Counted from the first letter of the stretch, positions 1 to 12,939 are shown. The stretch is 64,000 nt of DNA from Cycas panzhihuaensis (GCA_023213395.1 CM041465.1:67711741-67775740); one strand, 5' to 3'. Translations and numbers: made by a program. The notes: generated by a model from the letters alone, not told the origin.

Positions 1-92
1 ATGTCTATTATGGACATCCTCGCAGCTACTGTATTAAGATTGTCAATGATGGAGAAGGGCTTCCCCTTCGCAGTAGGTTGGGGAAGCACCCT

Positions 93-2652
93 TCAAAAAT
101 CGTAATGATCAAGGTGCACAGGAATGGTCTTAGGAAGCATAGGGATTTCTGGAAGAGGGACTTCTAGAGGAGGATCAAGGTGAGGAGTGGAGGAAGAGGG
201 GTCAGTTGCCTCTTTAGCCACTTAGGACCATGTTAAGGCATATAATGGAGTGGTCTCAAGCATTTGAATGACTCTCTTTCCCTTATTTCAAGATCGAGGA
301 GGGGAAGGAGTTTGGCAGTCAGGAGAACCAAAAGAAGAGGACGAGTTCCTTACACCCTTCCCTTTAACTTGTGAGGGGTAAGGATTTAGAGACCTTCCTC
401 TATTGCAGTTACTATTTTGTTGGGTGTTACGATCATGTTCCCTATGTTTGGGGAAGGGATCCTTATGGACGGGTTGGTCTAGGTTAGGCCTAGACACCCA
501 TGTAGGGGAAGAGTCACATTGCGAGGTGGCTCTAGGGTGCTGGGCCCAGCATTGTGAATCTTCGTGGAAGCACTCCCCATGAACAGAACACCATTTCTTC
601 TTTGAGGAGGAGTCAGGCCTCATCATTTGAGAAGATTGGGTATTATCACCCTTGGGGGGTGTGGCTTGAGAAGCTTGGTGGACTGGTTTATGCGAAGTGA
701 GGGATGAAAGTGCTTGGAGTTTAAGCTCCTTCATGGTACATTTGAAAGAATGTTTAGTAGAGGTTAAGGGATCTAAGGTCTTTTTTGTCAGATGAGAAGA
801 AGACCTAAGGGGCTATTGGATTTTTATTTCACGAGGTGGAGGTGGTGCCTCATGCTGTTGTGAGGACTTAAGAGGCTTCTTAAGACCTGCTTAGATCACA
901 ATTGCCTCAAGGGCCAAGCACTTGGCTATGGAGGAATTGTATGTCATTGCTCCCTATTTTGAGAACTTCAACGTGGACTTTGGGCTGAAGGGAATGAACA
1001 AAAAGATCTCTATTTAACTCCTTAAGCAAGGTTGCCTTGGTGGAGTGGAGAAAATCATGGAAGAATCTCGCAAAGTCATGATTCATCTCATTGTGACCTT
1101 GTTTAAGAGACGAGAGAGCCTTCATTCCACTCTCGAAAGGATGAGCTATGTCAAAATAATTAACAAACCTATCAATGAGTTGTTAGAATAAGTGGATAGA
1201 ATATGCTAGAAGGTGATAAAACCATTTAAGGGCATCGCCTTGGAGGGAGCACGGAAAGAGTTTCATCAGGATATGGTTGTATGCCCAATAATCGATACCG
1301 AGCATGGAAAATCCTCTAACGTGCTTCATTGGGTCTTGAGATGAGGCCCCATCAAATTTGAGAACCTCAAGAGGGTGAGACGGTAAGTTGGTTCTTAGCA
1401 CCTCAATGGATAGAGGGGTTGATCTACAATCTATAAAGGGATGCACCCTAGGTTGGATCATGGGATCAACAAGAGGTGGAGGAAGAGGTGGGCAAGGTTG
1501 ACCAAATCCTCCTTGGGAGACTTGGTTCGAAAGAGGATAGGGACCTCCCCCTATTTGGTGAGAAGGTGCTAATCCCGCATTTGAAGGAATTAGTAGAGGA
1601 GCAAATGGGTATGAGGGGCCCATGCCCCCTTGTGAGTACGCCCCTTGTTGAAAAGGAGCTTGAGAGATGGTGCTTTGGAAGGGGGCTTGCCCTCCTTACA
1701 AAGGCACAACATGAGAGATGGCATAGGAGGATGGAACAAAAGGGTGTAGAACTAGGTTTTTCCCATATGGGCCACCCATAGGTGGCATGACCCCATATGG
1801 GTGCAAGGGGTCTACCCCATAGACTAGAAAGGGGTTTCCCTTATTGTGCCCCCATGGTTGAGAAGCATAACCTAGAGGCAAGTAAAGGGAAGGGTCCCTA
1901 GGTTGAGCTTGGGAATGTATGGGGGTAGCCCCCACATGACTAGAAGTAGGGGCACATACGGGTCCCCTAGATCTAAAAGGATGTGGATATACTATGGTTG
2001 GTGGAGGGGTAGTTGTTTGACTGGAGGGGGGCATGCTCAACCCAAGTTGAGAAGAGGACATGCCTTAGGTGGTCCCTAAGGAATATGGACCATAAGGAGA
2101 AGAAGATGAAGTGACAGACACCCTCATTATAGGTAAGGGAGTCAAACGAGATGGACGAGGTAGAGTGGATATGGAAGAAGGAAGCACGATGCAGCGTAAG
2201 ATATCTTCCAACTACTTAGGATGAGATTGGAAGCTAGTGGCTTGGAAGTACTAGTTAAGGGCTTCCATAATATCCACAAGGGGGGTACCCCCCTAATCAT
2301 AATAGGTGGAAGGGTCCTCATATGAGGTGGACACTACAGGATGATCCTCATGAGACTCACCACCAAGGTGGTGGAACTCTAAAGGAGAAGACGCCTCCAC
2401 TTCATGAGTGGAGAGGTGATGGACTTGTGGGTGTTCTTGGTCACCTGGGTAAAAGATAGGGTCCTCACCCTCTTAGGTGGGCCCTTGGAAAGAAATGGAT
2501 TGTTCGTGAGATTCAAAGGTATAGGCATGATATGCCCAATCTAAAGGGAATCCTTCCATGGTTGAATCAAAATACGACAAAGGAAGGGGATGATAAGAGG
2601 GGTCTTCCAACAAGGGAGGAAGGCCTCATAAGCAATGAGAGAACCATCGCAT
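93..2652 (-). pseudogene. gag: Ty3 gag of G1, interrupted by stops and frameshifts
   Basis: Gag would form the capsid/nucleocapsid of the virus-like particle. I place the start at the ATG whose complement ends at 2652, because the same N-terminus (a GLPPLLEDP-type segment) begins gag in G3 at 35744. In order there is an acidic N-terminus, a proline-rich linker with a PYG-containing repeat (about 1700-2060), the retrotransposon gag domain with GDALKWFYHL (about 1183-1400), and its C-terminal half with the LHSTKAT segment (about 907-1125). A basic tail follows with a zinc knuckle of form CX2HX4HX4C (WCSVHGECFHEDSQC, near 540-600). The region is broken into several frames, so it is not translatable as one protein. 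It ends at TGA 93-95, an in-frame stop also found in G2 and G3; bases 1-92 continue into protease. Confidence 0.85.
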
Positions 2653-2789
2653 ACAAGTTACCCCTAGAAATTGGAAGGAAAAGAGATAATGTGACAAGTG
2701 TTAGGGGCTATCCAACAAATCAAGGAGAGCTACCAAAATGGAGGTAGCACCAATAAGGAGGGAGAGAAGATTAATCCCTTACTGGCGAG

Positions 2790-2807
2790 TCCCCAGTATA
2801 GTCGCCA
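2790..2807 (-). other. Primer-binding site of G1
   Basis: Read on the minus strand, one base after the LTR end, the sequence is TGGCGACTATACTGGGGA. This is the TGGCGAC...CTGGGGAC form that I recall for Tat/Ogre-type plant Ty3 elements, ascribed to tRNA-Arg (from memory). It marks the inner end of the 5' LTR at 2809. The same site is visibly degraded in G2 and G3. Confidence 0.7.
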
Positions 2808-2808
2808 A

Positions 2809-5800
2809 TGGAATTGCACCTTTGGGGGGTTAACTAAACTTGGATGAGATCAAGCTAAATGATTAAAGATTTTAGTGGTTAGGGACCTACAGTGGCAAGT
2901 GAAAGAAATCACACACAATGGGCGTTCATGCGTCAGAATGCAGGTTCGGGACCCGCAAATGGTGCACTGACTCCTTTGAGGTAACTCTTCCTCGATTTGG
3001 AGCGACAAATGGATGAGAGATCTCCTCGATTTCCCAAGTAACCTCAAAAGGGGCCCTCCCATCCTTGGATGGCTAAAGGAGAGAGGAAAAAGGGCAAAGG
3101 AAAGGCTCCTCACGTGAAAAGGGTGTGAGAAGAATGACCTTTAGTAAGAGAAGAAGAAGGACCCAAACATGTGAGCCTGAGGTGGGTCAAGACGTGAGTG
3201 GTCAAAAGGATGGCTAGCTTCACAGGCTAGATATTGACCTAAAGGCCAAACTAGGGAAGCCTAATCGAGAGAAGCAAAGAGGTCAAGGTGCCAAACCTAG
3301 GAGGATCTTAGGAGTGACAGTTCAACAAAAAGGGTCATTTTTGCATTTGTTTTTTGGTTTAGTGCAAGGTAAAGAAATGTAAAGTGAGGGGGTGATGTAT
3401 ATAGCAATGTTATGTCCTTATATGTAAAGAGATTACTTTTTAAGGTAGGAAGGTAATATAAAACTCTCTCTCTTGTTTACCTATCCATACAACCTCACTC
3501 TCCTTGTCTTTTAAATGCGACAAAAGAAGATCAAAAGGAATCATTATATGACATGAAGCTTGTGCAAAGAATGCAAAGTTGTTAGGTGACAATGCAACAA
3601 AATGGGAAAGATGTATACATGCAAATGTATAGATTTCTACTATGTGTGCTTTGCAAAGAAACAAGCAAGCAAATGAAATGCAAGAGATCTAAACTAATTT
3701 TGTCTTTCCTTTTTCACCAAATAACATTCAAATGGGGGGAAAGGGGGTAAAGAGAGGAAAGCTAGAAAAAGAGAGGCGTACCCAAAATACGATGGCCGAA
3801 GTAGCGTGACTCTTTCTATGCTTGCGATCCTTGTCCTTCTCTAACCATGGATGGAACAATGGAAAAAGTGCCAGCGAAGAAGGGGGCTTCCTAACCTTCC
3901 CTCGAAATCAATGGAAAAAATGAAATGTAATGCAGAGGAATGTAAAGACGATTACAACTCTACTTTGTAGCTTTGAAAGTGAAAAGAAAGTAATCGTTGA
4001 AATGAGAGGAACATACCTAGAATAGAATCCCCTTTTCTCTCCACAACGTAATAAGAAAAACTTATAGCCAAACAAGGTTTGCCTTTTCCCAAGGGGTACC
4101 AAACATATGTAGGATGGATATACAATATGGAGAATGATGGGATGCAACTACCTTAGTTAAAAAAAGTATGTTCACCACCAATATCACTATTTGCTCCTTG
4201 TATGTTATTTAGTATGCAATGCAGAAAAAATGATAAAAGAGAGGGAAGGAGGGTGGCTAGTCTTGGAATGGCTAACCCTCCAAATCAGAGGTGCTCCACG
4301 ATGCCCCCAAGTACTAGGATGAAAGGAGAGACAAATGTAGCAAGCTTCTAGAAGTACAAGCAAAGAAACAACAAATAATATTGCAAATGTTGTCAAAGTT
4401 ACAAAAGCTACAACATGCAACTTTTGCAAGTTCTACGAGGTTTTAACCAAGTGAAAAAAGAGAATATGGAGTGGGGGATGAAACCGTATAGGATCTATTG
4501 GGCTGGTTGCAAGTGCATCAATGGGCTGCCTATGCTACTACCAGCAATGATCTCCCTTATAATGACTCTTTGAGAACTCAAGGAAGGTATGGAGAAGGAA
4601 GAGGTGAGGAGAGAAAGGGATTACCCTTGAGGAGAAGGCTTGTTAGGTGCAAGACCCTACCTTTAGCTCCTTTCACTCTCCATAGATGCTTCTATCTTAC
4701 TTCCTCCTTAAGGAAACTAGGAAGGAGCCAAGGGAAGGAGAAGACAGGCAAGAAGGGGAGGGTTTACCTCCCATTTGCAATAGAAGGGAAGAGCAAAAAT
4801 TACTACAAAAAGTATTAGTAAATAAAACCTATATTACTTAAAGAAAGGAAAGTAAAGGATGGACTTAGAGGTACCTATTGTAGGCAGATTTGAAGCAGAT
4901 CTACCTGTGAAATTGGGTAGAGAAGTAAACCCTATGGGGTTTGCAAATGAAAACCTCAATAAAATAGCAAGCAAGAAGAAAACTAGAGCAAGAGTGGTAG
5001 CTAGAATTTGATGGAGCATTTGGAGCACGATCTTCTCTTAGTTGGCCATGTTGTAGGCTTGCAACCACATGTCTAGACCTATAGGAGGCTGGTAGAGAAG
5101 TAGATGTAGCAGACTTGGTCCTGTTTATAGGGCATTTTGGAGGAAGTAGTAGAAAAAATTAGTGAGAGAGAGAGAGATGAAATGAGGGTGTTTTTAGGTT
5201 TTCAAACCCAACCCTAACTCAATCAGGCGATTAAGGTTCGTCCTGGTCCAGAAACAAGTCACTACCATGTGGCAATTTCACAATAAATGTGAAATTAGTT
5301 ATAGCAAATAAAAAAAATAATTGTTGATAGTTGCCCTATAGTAAACTTAGTGGTACCATGAAGTTTAAGGTGGTGTGATAGAAACAAAAGGAAAAGCAAA
5401 GAAAGAGGAGCCTGAAAGCTCTAAAAGAGGGGACACTTAGGTCCAAGGAGGCATGGTACTCTATCTAAGTGGCAGGAAGGAGTTGTGGGGCTTAACAAGG
5501 CCACAGCGGATAAGTAATGGCAATGAAAGGTTCTCCAAAAAGATAACAAATAGACGCAAGATGACAACTAAGCCTAGGCAGGGTGCCAGGGGTCAAGATG
5601 CACTAACGGGTGATGTGATTAGGCTACAGGAACCAAATGGTACTTGGGGACATTGTGGAGACATGGAGGAGCGTTGTGGAGTACCATGGGATATGTATCC
5701 CTAGATTGTCATAAGCTTAAGATTATTGAGATGCAATATAATCAAGTAGTGAATGCATAATGTCGTGTTGTGAGTCAATCATCATGCAATGTAGGTGAAG

Positions 5801-5905
5801 TGCTTCAATCTATCTTTTTCAGAACTGATAAAGGTAAGGGATAGAAGCATACCTATACTTACCTGAGTCAACTCACTCATGTCTATTCCTGGTAGTAGGG
5901 AAACA
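2809..5905 (-). repeat. 5' LTR of G1 (about 3.1 kb)
   Basis: The ends were set from the primer-binding site on the left (TGGAATTG begins at 2809) and on the right by comparison with G2 and G3, whose LTRs end in the same block around a GGAAACA terminus. The block at 5850-5905 (ACATACCTATACTTACCTGAGTC-type) matches 12890-12939. Much of the interior is not alignable by eye to the G2 LTR, consistent with a diverged subfamily. Several open frames of 60-106 codons lie inside but match nothing I know. Confidence 0.75.
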
Positions 5906-6029
5906 CACAGTAAATTGATATCTTCCTCTTGTGCATTCTCCTTTATATTATATATAATTATAAAATGGGAGATTTCTCTCACCTTTTGGTATTTTGAGGC
6001 TTTAGGGGAAAACAAAAGGACCATAATTT

Positions 6030-6033
<4 letters not shown>

Positions 6034-6103
<70 letters not shown>
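6034..6103. repeat. (TA)n microsatellite, about 35 units
   Basis: An uninterrupted alternating TA run of about 70 bases lies 129 bases to the right of the G1 LTR. It can extrude as a cruciform and is probably length-variable. Confidence 0.98.
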
Positions 6104-6108
<5 letters not shown>

Positions 6109-7358
6109 TTATATTTATTTAACTTTTTCTTAGTTATTTTTATTTTGTTTTGATGGGCAAATCTTAAATATTTTGAGAGTTGATGATGATTAGTTAAGGA
6201 GGAAAAATGGCTCTATTCTATTGATAAAGAGATAACAAAGACCAAAGGGAGATGATGGTGACCAAGTTGAAGGCATGTTAAGTGGTAATGTTAAAACTAT
6301 GTAATAACATCCTTATTTTATTGTCTTTTATGTTTAGTGTGTGCATATTATTACCCTAAGGCAACCTTTCGTTGTAATTTAATCATGTTGTATACTCTAG
6401 TCAGGTCTATCGTATGTGCCACTCAGTTGGCTAATTGTTGTTCTCAAAATATTGATGGGTTGCTTATAAATTGAGCCTTGTATTATTGTTCTATATATGA
6501 TATTAAAGTTTATGTAGAAGCTCTGCCCAAATTGAGCCTCACGTAGTGTCAAATTCACCTATGCTCTTTGATATACTATTGTTCTGCTCATGTTTTACTT
6601 ATTTCTTATATTATTTAGCTAGTATAGCTTACTTTTCTATCAGTAGCATATGATTTTAGATCCTAAAGTTTTTTAGGATGGTATCAAATCTATTTGTGCT
6701 CTAATTTAGAGTTGTTTCTAAGAAATATTAATAAATTAAGGCATGTTACTTTATAACGACACCCTGATTGCTCTTATTTATTCATTTTTTTGTCAAAAAA
6801 TAGTGCATTCTCCTATGTTGACATGAAGTATAACTATTTTCTAGTATATATCAGTATCTTACAATGGATTCTCAAGTCATTTATAGCCACACTTACTCAG
6901 GGTTCTATTTTTGAGTAAAGAACATTGAAAAAGGCACATTTCCAAGAAGTTTTAGGCAACTTTAAGCTCATTCCTGCCCAGTTCTATTTGTATGACCCTC
7001 TTGTTCTCCATAGCCTATTATTATTCATACTAAGCTCATTTTTTAGAAAACCTAAGTCTACTGAGTCACTTTAGATCTTGTGTCCCCCACTCTATAATCT
7101 CGAACCAATCTATGGTGGTTTTAATCTCTATTTTACCTTCTGTATTCTCTATGAGCTACCCATAATCATACTTAGGCTACATAAGCCTTCATAGCTCAAA
7201 TTTCATCAACAAAATTTATATATTTTTAATGATATTTTACTTCAGTCTATGAAATCATGGTATATTTGATTTTACATTGGAATTTAATGGCTTAGCCCCT
7301 TAGTTAGTCATATTCATCATTCATATAACCCGATTTTTCACTTAAAATGGGTAGACTT
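6104..7358 (+). other. AT-rich spacer, possibly a decayed copia 5' end
   Basis: No open frame of interest. At 6679-6690 there is TGGTATCAAATC, which differs at two positions from the copia primer site TGGTATCAGAGC. It is preceded by about 400 bases of promoter-like AT-rich DNA and followed at about 6860 by an ATG-started stretch full of stops. This would fit an old copia LTR plus leader truncated by the C1 insertion, but I found no second LTR. The AT-rich bases 5906-6033 hold nothing recognisable. Confidence 0.3.
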
Positions 7359-7669
7359 TAAAAGAGGTTAATGTATTAAGGTCATTTGTATAAATTAATC
7401 ATGCAACCTTAGGATATATTGTTAGCATTAGTCTCTTAATGAAATACACTTTATGTGCATTTAGATGTAATTTTAGGTTCATGTCATTAGATGGGAAAAT
7501 CCTAACCATAATACTCACCCTCAATAATAAAAGGCGAAATCTCAAGGAAGAAGTCATTATTCATTCTCACCTCTAAGCTTGCTCTCATATTTTGTTTCAT
7601 CTCTTTTTCATTCTCCATTACCATTGTGTGAATGTGAGTTATTTATTCCCTATACACATCCTTCCTTTA
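7359..7669 (+). repeat. 5' LTR of C1 (311 bp)
   Basis: It aligns without length change to 28580-28890 and to the C2 LTRs at 30441-30752 and 53689-54000. The canonical TG...CA ends have mutated here to TA...TA, so the boundary comes from the other three copies, which begin TGAAAGA and end CTTCCTTCA. Confidence 0.92.
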
Positions 7670-7671
7670 TG

Positions 7672-7683
7672 TGGTATCAGAGC
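7672..7683 (+). other. Primer-binding site of C1 (tRNA-iMet type)
   Basis: TGGTATCAGAGC lies two bases inside the 5' LTR. This is the usual plant Ty1/copia sequence complementary to the 3' end of initiator tRNA-Met. Confidence 0.95.
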
Positions 7684-9603
7684 TAGAAGGAGATCTATTC
7701 ACTCCATTCCACTTAGATGGAGTCATTTTACCTCCCCTTCACCTTTAATGTGAAATATTGAGAGTGCATTCATTATTTTTTATATTTTGAGAGCTTAAAA
7801 TTATAGTGCTTTATATGTTACTACTTTCTCTATATGTGAAGAATATAAAAGTTGAAGAATATAGGTTTTTGAAACCGTTCAATTGCCAGAACAATCCCAG
7901 AAGCATTAAATGCATAAAATTTAATGAAAATTTTGACCATCTCAGATTTTAATAAAATTTAGCATGAAAGGTCACCTTGACTAGACGATCTTTTTTGTCT
8001 TCTAAAGCAACTTTAGATTTTGATTACAATAGTAAGTTTTGGCTAAGATAAAAGGGTAAAATTTATGGATAAGTGACTTAAGGTACTTTTCCAATGAAAT
8101 CCTTTAATTATAAGCTAAAAATCTAAAATTTTTATTAAAGGATCTAGTAGATTTATGTCTTAGGATCATTTTAAGATAAATCTTATCAAATTTCATCCAT
8201 TGGTTAGTGAGATCTATGCAGTTTTCTCACGGTTGCTAAATTTACCTACTCAACCCCACAAAGGACATTGCAAGGGTATTTCGGGTAATTTTTTTGCCGA
8301 TTTTAGAGATGGTATAAAAGGAAAAGTTTATGTACATGTCAAAATGTAACTTTTTATATATTGAATTTTAGATTTTGAGATAATGGATCTGGCAGGATTC
8401 TACTTTTGTGCTTTTTTGGGCAAAAAATTTTTATGTCTTTTTAGAAATATGACTTCACTACTCTATCAAAAATGACATTATAAACACTTTTTCCTTCTAC
8501 TATAAATTCAGATTTTGTCATTTAGGTCTTCATATTTGTAATTTTTAGAAAAAATTACTTATTTATCATTATTTGTAGATTTTGTGAAAAAATCACAAAT
8601 TAGGGCAAGATAGCATGCATATAGATTTATAAAAATTAGTATTTTAGTATAAAGTTGATCTACTTTTTAGCCCATTATGGATTTTGTATCAAAACTTCTA
8701 AAAACAGATTTGGAAACATTATATTAAAGCAAGGAAAACTTTGGATCGGAAGCAATATCTAGTTTCCCTACTAAATCTAACATGCTTTTTCTATTTGCAC
8801 ACATAGCATAAAGCATCACAAAAGTAACAATAATAACAAAGTATGTAAACACATTTGATAATTTTCCATTTCAGTTTTTAGTTATTCAAAAATAACTTAC
8901 ATTATTCCTAAAAGGAATCTCATATGTACGATCTATACCGCAAGTTATTAACTTGTGTGCACACTCATCTTGGTTGGAATAGACCACAGTTGGCCAAAGT
9001 CTAGGCCCTAAGGGAGGTATGAGTTTCATACTATGTCTGGTCTTAACCGGAATAGTGGTAGAGGGACATGTTAGCCATACCTACGGCCTCCAATTAGGAA
9101 TAATCCTAATAACTACCTGGGAATATTGAAAACCTTAATATAAGATTAAAATTAACATAGTCCAATATTCTTCATAATCGTGGGATACACACGTACCATT
9201 TGACTCTTCAGATGAGGTATATAGATGCTCACTAGTGAACTGGGTAAGGACTAGGAGTACTTGGACTCCACCTTGACTTGGATTTCATGACCAAGCGTAG
9301 GTGCGGGTATCGCAGGTGAAGGGCCTAATCATATACTAGAAGCCTTAAGCATCGAAACCTCACTTACATTTGGATATAAGTTAGAGGTTAGTGGAATGAT
9401 ACAACACCACTCTTTACCAACTCTACATGAGGCCTCATTCTTGCATCATTGCTTATACTCATTTTTCATAGTTATTGAAAAATACTTAATCATTGCTTGC
9501 TTCTTATAATAGCATTTATTTCCCTATCCCTATTGTGCCAGGTGTATTAGCCATATGTGTCAATGACACATACTTCTATCATCTCTTCTACTTTATCATC
9601 ACC
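7684..9603 (+). other. Long leader of C1 between primer site and gag
   Basis: About 1.9 kb with no open frame of note. It is conserved with C2 (51740-53674, reverse strand, 1935 bases) along its whole length, so it belongs to the element and is not a later insertion. Recognisable shared blocks lie at 8930-9130 and 9300-9440. What the leader does is unknown; packaging or translation control would be guesses. Confidence 0.8.
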
Positions 9604-10207
9604 ATGTCATCTCAATTCAAGCAAAATGTTAATTACATATTGAAAGGCAAAGAAAATTAGGATTTATGGTACACCAAAGTTAAAAATATTGTAAAGTATA
9701 AAGGCCTTTGGAGAGCCCACTTACAACCTACACCCATCATACCTATAATAGCTACAATACTTGCTTTCAGTGGATCTGTCCTAATAGCTCCTACAGATAT
9801 TGAGTTAAACTACAATGGGAGATAGATGATGAAAAGATTCGTGAAGGAATTCTATTAGTCACTGATCAGTCCTTGTACAAATTAATTAATGAAGAGTAAC
9901 ATGATATAGCCTGGAAGGTCCTTGAAGTTCTCAAGAAGAACTTTGATACCAAGTCAGATTTAGGATTTGTTCATCTTATTCTAAAAATGAACAAATTAAA
10001 AATGTAGAAGAGACAAGCTCATGAGATAATAAATCTCCTTCAACTAATCAAACAAGCAATTGATAAAGATTTTAAGGTCTAGTCATGTATACATGTCCCT
10101 AATTATAAAAACTTGCTTGGAAGTCTTCAATCAAGTGGAACATTGAAGACACTGAACTTCGAAGTACTTGTTGAGAAGTTTATAGAATTTAACAAGACCT
10201 TCGAAAC
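9604..10207 (+). pseudogene. gag: C1 gag, N-terminal part (before the G2 insertion)
   Basis: Starts at ATG 9604 with MSSQFKQNVNYILKGKEN, the same start seen in C2 (minus strand, 51739). This is the copia gag of UBN2/DUF4219 type, in which an early Trp-x-x-Trp-like motif is typical. Here one of those codons is an amber stop (TAG after KEN), and several more stops follow. The frame is cut at 10207 by the Ty3 element G2. The five bases before the cut, GAAAC, are repeated at 24217-24221 where gag resumes. Confidence 0.85.
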
Positions 10208-12939
10208 TGGATGCATGTCTATGGGATAGCTACCTAACTAAATAGGAATGGTAAGGGTGATGGATAATATGATCGAAAAGGGACCTATAAGTAGGGCAAG
10301 TACCACGTAGGATGCCCCGTGCACTGGAGCGTGAGTTCGAGACCTGCAATGAAATATAGCTACCAAAGGGTGATCCCCCCACTTCGAACGAGAGGTAAGG
10401 AGGTGTAGGGTTAACCTGGGTTGACCTAAGGGAAGGATCCTCCCACCCTTAGATAGCTAGAAGGGGACGGGAAGGAACCTTCGAGGGTTTCCCTAGAACA
10501 ACGGGAAACAAAGAAGGATAGGCAAGTGGGTGGCCTATAGGCAGGGTCACCTTAATTATCCGACAAAGCGGGGAACCAAAGGAAAGTAAGAGGGATGGCC
10601 CAAGGAGGTGGGTCAAGGTATGCCTAAGCAAACTAATCAAATACACAAATGACAAAGAGAGAAGGAAGCTTGCACAGCAAAAGGAGAGAAAAGGTGAAAG
10701 GGAGGATCTCCTAAGGCCTTTTCCTATGGCTAAAGAAGATGCAAGCAACAGAGTAAATAAAGTAAAGTATGAACCAAAAACAAGGTGGGTTTTCCTTTTT
10801 ATTTCTAATGAGTTAATTACTACTTATGTAAAAGAAATTCAAAAGGAAAATGGTGATAGAGTGGAGAGAAAGCGTGTACCTGGAATGGAAGCATGTTGTG
10901 ACAGTTGCGCTCCCAAGGGACACCCAAAACTACTCCACAAGGCACGGCGGTCGTGAAGCATCACGGCAGATCAGAATGAGGGGCTACCTTACCTTCCTCG
11001 GAAGAATACCAAAGTATAAAACCAAGGAAAGAAAGTGACCAAATACTAACAATAAATGGAGTATGAAAGTACAACACGCATGGAAGCACTTACCAGCAGA
11101 GGAACAAATGGAGAAAGATCCTTTACACTTTCCAGACACCTATAAGTAAATGGCAATGTCCCCCCTTTCTAGAGAAAGGGTACTAACATTCAATGGAAAG
11201 ATCCTAACAATATAAGTCTATACAAAATAAATATAAACTTAAACATATATATGTTAGCATTAACACAATGATGATAATATATAAAGGAGGATGACCCAAG
11301 CAAATGGAAAGTAACTGGTAAGCCTCGGAGTGGCTCACCTCCCGTAAAGAACAACCCTAACCTCCCCTAAAAGCCACAAGGCAATGAGGGTAAGGCTAAG
11401 AAAGATGGCTAGAAATAGTAGCAAGAGCATTGAAAGGAGCCAAAGAGGACCCACGACAAGCCGAGGTGCTATGAAGAGCAAATCGGGCTGCCGGGAAAAG
11501 AGTTGGGCAATGAACAAGCAATCGGGACTTACGTGAGTTGCCCAGACCTAAGCACAAGCCCTCAAACTAGCACTACAACATGTGATAGTGCTGATTTCAA
11601 CAACTAAAGAAGGCCTAATAAACCCTTGTTTGAGTGCCAAGGACAGCACAGGGCAAGAGGGAAGGTTTGGGGGGCTAAAAGCCGCTTGAGAAGCGTGGAA
11701 GGTGGTACGGAATCCACCTGGCTCTCTCCCAAACCCTATGTCAACCCTCTCTGCCACTGCCTTGAGCAATAAATGTAGGCAAGGATGCACTAATAACAGG
11801 AGTAAATCAGCCCAATGCAAAGAGGAAAATAACCTTCACTAAAATAAGCAAGAAGACAAACAAGATTGGGCATCAATTGACTAGGAAAATAGCTCAAATC
11901 AATGAATACCTGAGAAGAAGATGAGAGGCTCTTACCTCAGTCAAGGGCTAGTAAGGAGAGGCTAAGAAATTAGCCCAAAAACTGTGGTGTAGCAGGTTTG
12001 GAACCTTGCTAATAGAGTTGGAGGAAAAACACCTACACTTGGATTGCTTGATGGCTGCCCGGGCAAGAATCCGTTGAGATCTCTCCAAAGGGGCCCTCTC
12101 CAAGGTGTGTGAAGGGCTGGGAAGATGTCCTAGCTACACCAAAGGAGAGCTGGGTGCTGGAGGAGAGGCACAGGTCCTGTAGCAGTAGCAGGATAGCAAA
12201 GAATAGCAGAGCACAAAGTGGTTTCTTTGAAGAGCAATCTAAAAATGAGCAAAAAGTCCTCAAAAATGAGTAAATGATGACTTAAATATCCAACCCAAAC
12301 CCTAAAGTGAGTGACTAGGGAACGACTGGCACTGAATTAAGTCGTGAGACATGTGGCAATTTCGCAATAAATGTAAAATTGCCATGGCGGACTTTAAAAA
12401 ATAAATTAGAACAGGCATCCCGCCGCAAAATTTGTGGTACGACAGATTTTTTGGTGGTACTACGAAAATTATGGCAATATTCACTCGGAGGCAAAACCAG
12501 GCCTAGCTAGCCAGTCTAGGCTATGGGCAGATGACAAAATGGACCAATGGGAGGCTGAGACACCTACCCGGGGGTAAATAAGCTAACAAACAGGTCCAAA
12601 AGGAGTAAAAATAGGATTCAACGATGTGGCAAGCTAACCAAATAATGACAGGTCATCACACGGGCAGAGGTGGTGCAAGCTGAGTGGATCTTGGAGTAAG
12701 GAGGGCAGAATGCGGGAAGTGGAGCAGCCACCAGGGTGCCACACTCGCTAGGAGTATGCCCTTGCTATAGTCGTCATAGGCTAAAATAAGTGTAGACGAA
12801 GACAAAATCATCTACAAGGCCACAAACATGCAGGCATGCAAGCAAACACTCATCAAAAGAAAGCAATGATAAGGTGAGAAACATACCTATACTTACCTGG
12901 GTCGGTGATTCTGTATCCATTCCTAGAAGTCAGGAAACA
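10208..12939 (-). repeat. 3' LTR of G2 (2732 bp)
   Basis: Pairs with 21494-24216. On the plus strand it begins TGGATGCATG and ends GGAAACA, so on the element strand it is TGTTTC...CATCCA, with TG/CA ends. The differences I see in the first 100 bases against the other LTR are all transitions, as expected from decay of methylated cytosine. It holds a TATA-like GATATTTAAG on the minus strand at 12281-12290. Confidence 0.95.

Larger units (their letters stand above)
1..5905 (-). mobile_element. Ty3/gypsy element G1, 5' portion (cut by the window edge)
   Basis: This is the 5' part of a Ty3/gypsy LTR retrotransposon read on the minus strand. Right to left it has a 3.1 kb 5' LTR (5905-2809), a primer-binding site just inside it, a gag region (about 2652-93) and the first codons of the protease region up to base 1. 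The rest lies outside the window, so no second LTR or target duplication can be checked; bases 5906-5910 (CACAG) would be the right-hand copy. Gag matches G2 and G3 along its length, but the LTR is clearly diverged from theirs. It shares only blocks such as the terminal stretch around 5860-5905 and the motif near 2943. G1 is therefore a related but separate subfamily. Confidence 0.85.

Noticed and set aside
5879-6133. 84-codon frame through the TA microsatellite
   Set aside because: An Ile-Tyr repeat translated from (TA)n; not a protein.
10726-11038. Plus-strand frames in the G2 LTR, antisense to the element
   Set aside because: Different frames and stops in the partner LTR at 22010-22330. 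No conserved product.
12033-12263. Possible secreted peptide with a hydrophobic LLFFAILLLL stretch in the G2 LTR
   Set aside because: The hydrophobic run comes from pyrimidine-rich LTR sequence and is not kept in frame in the sister LTR (23174-23491).
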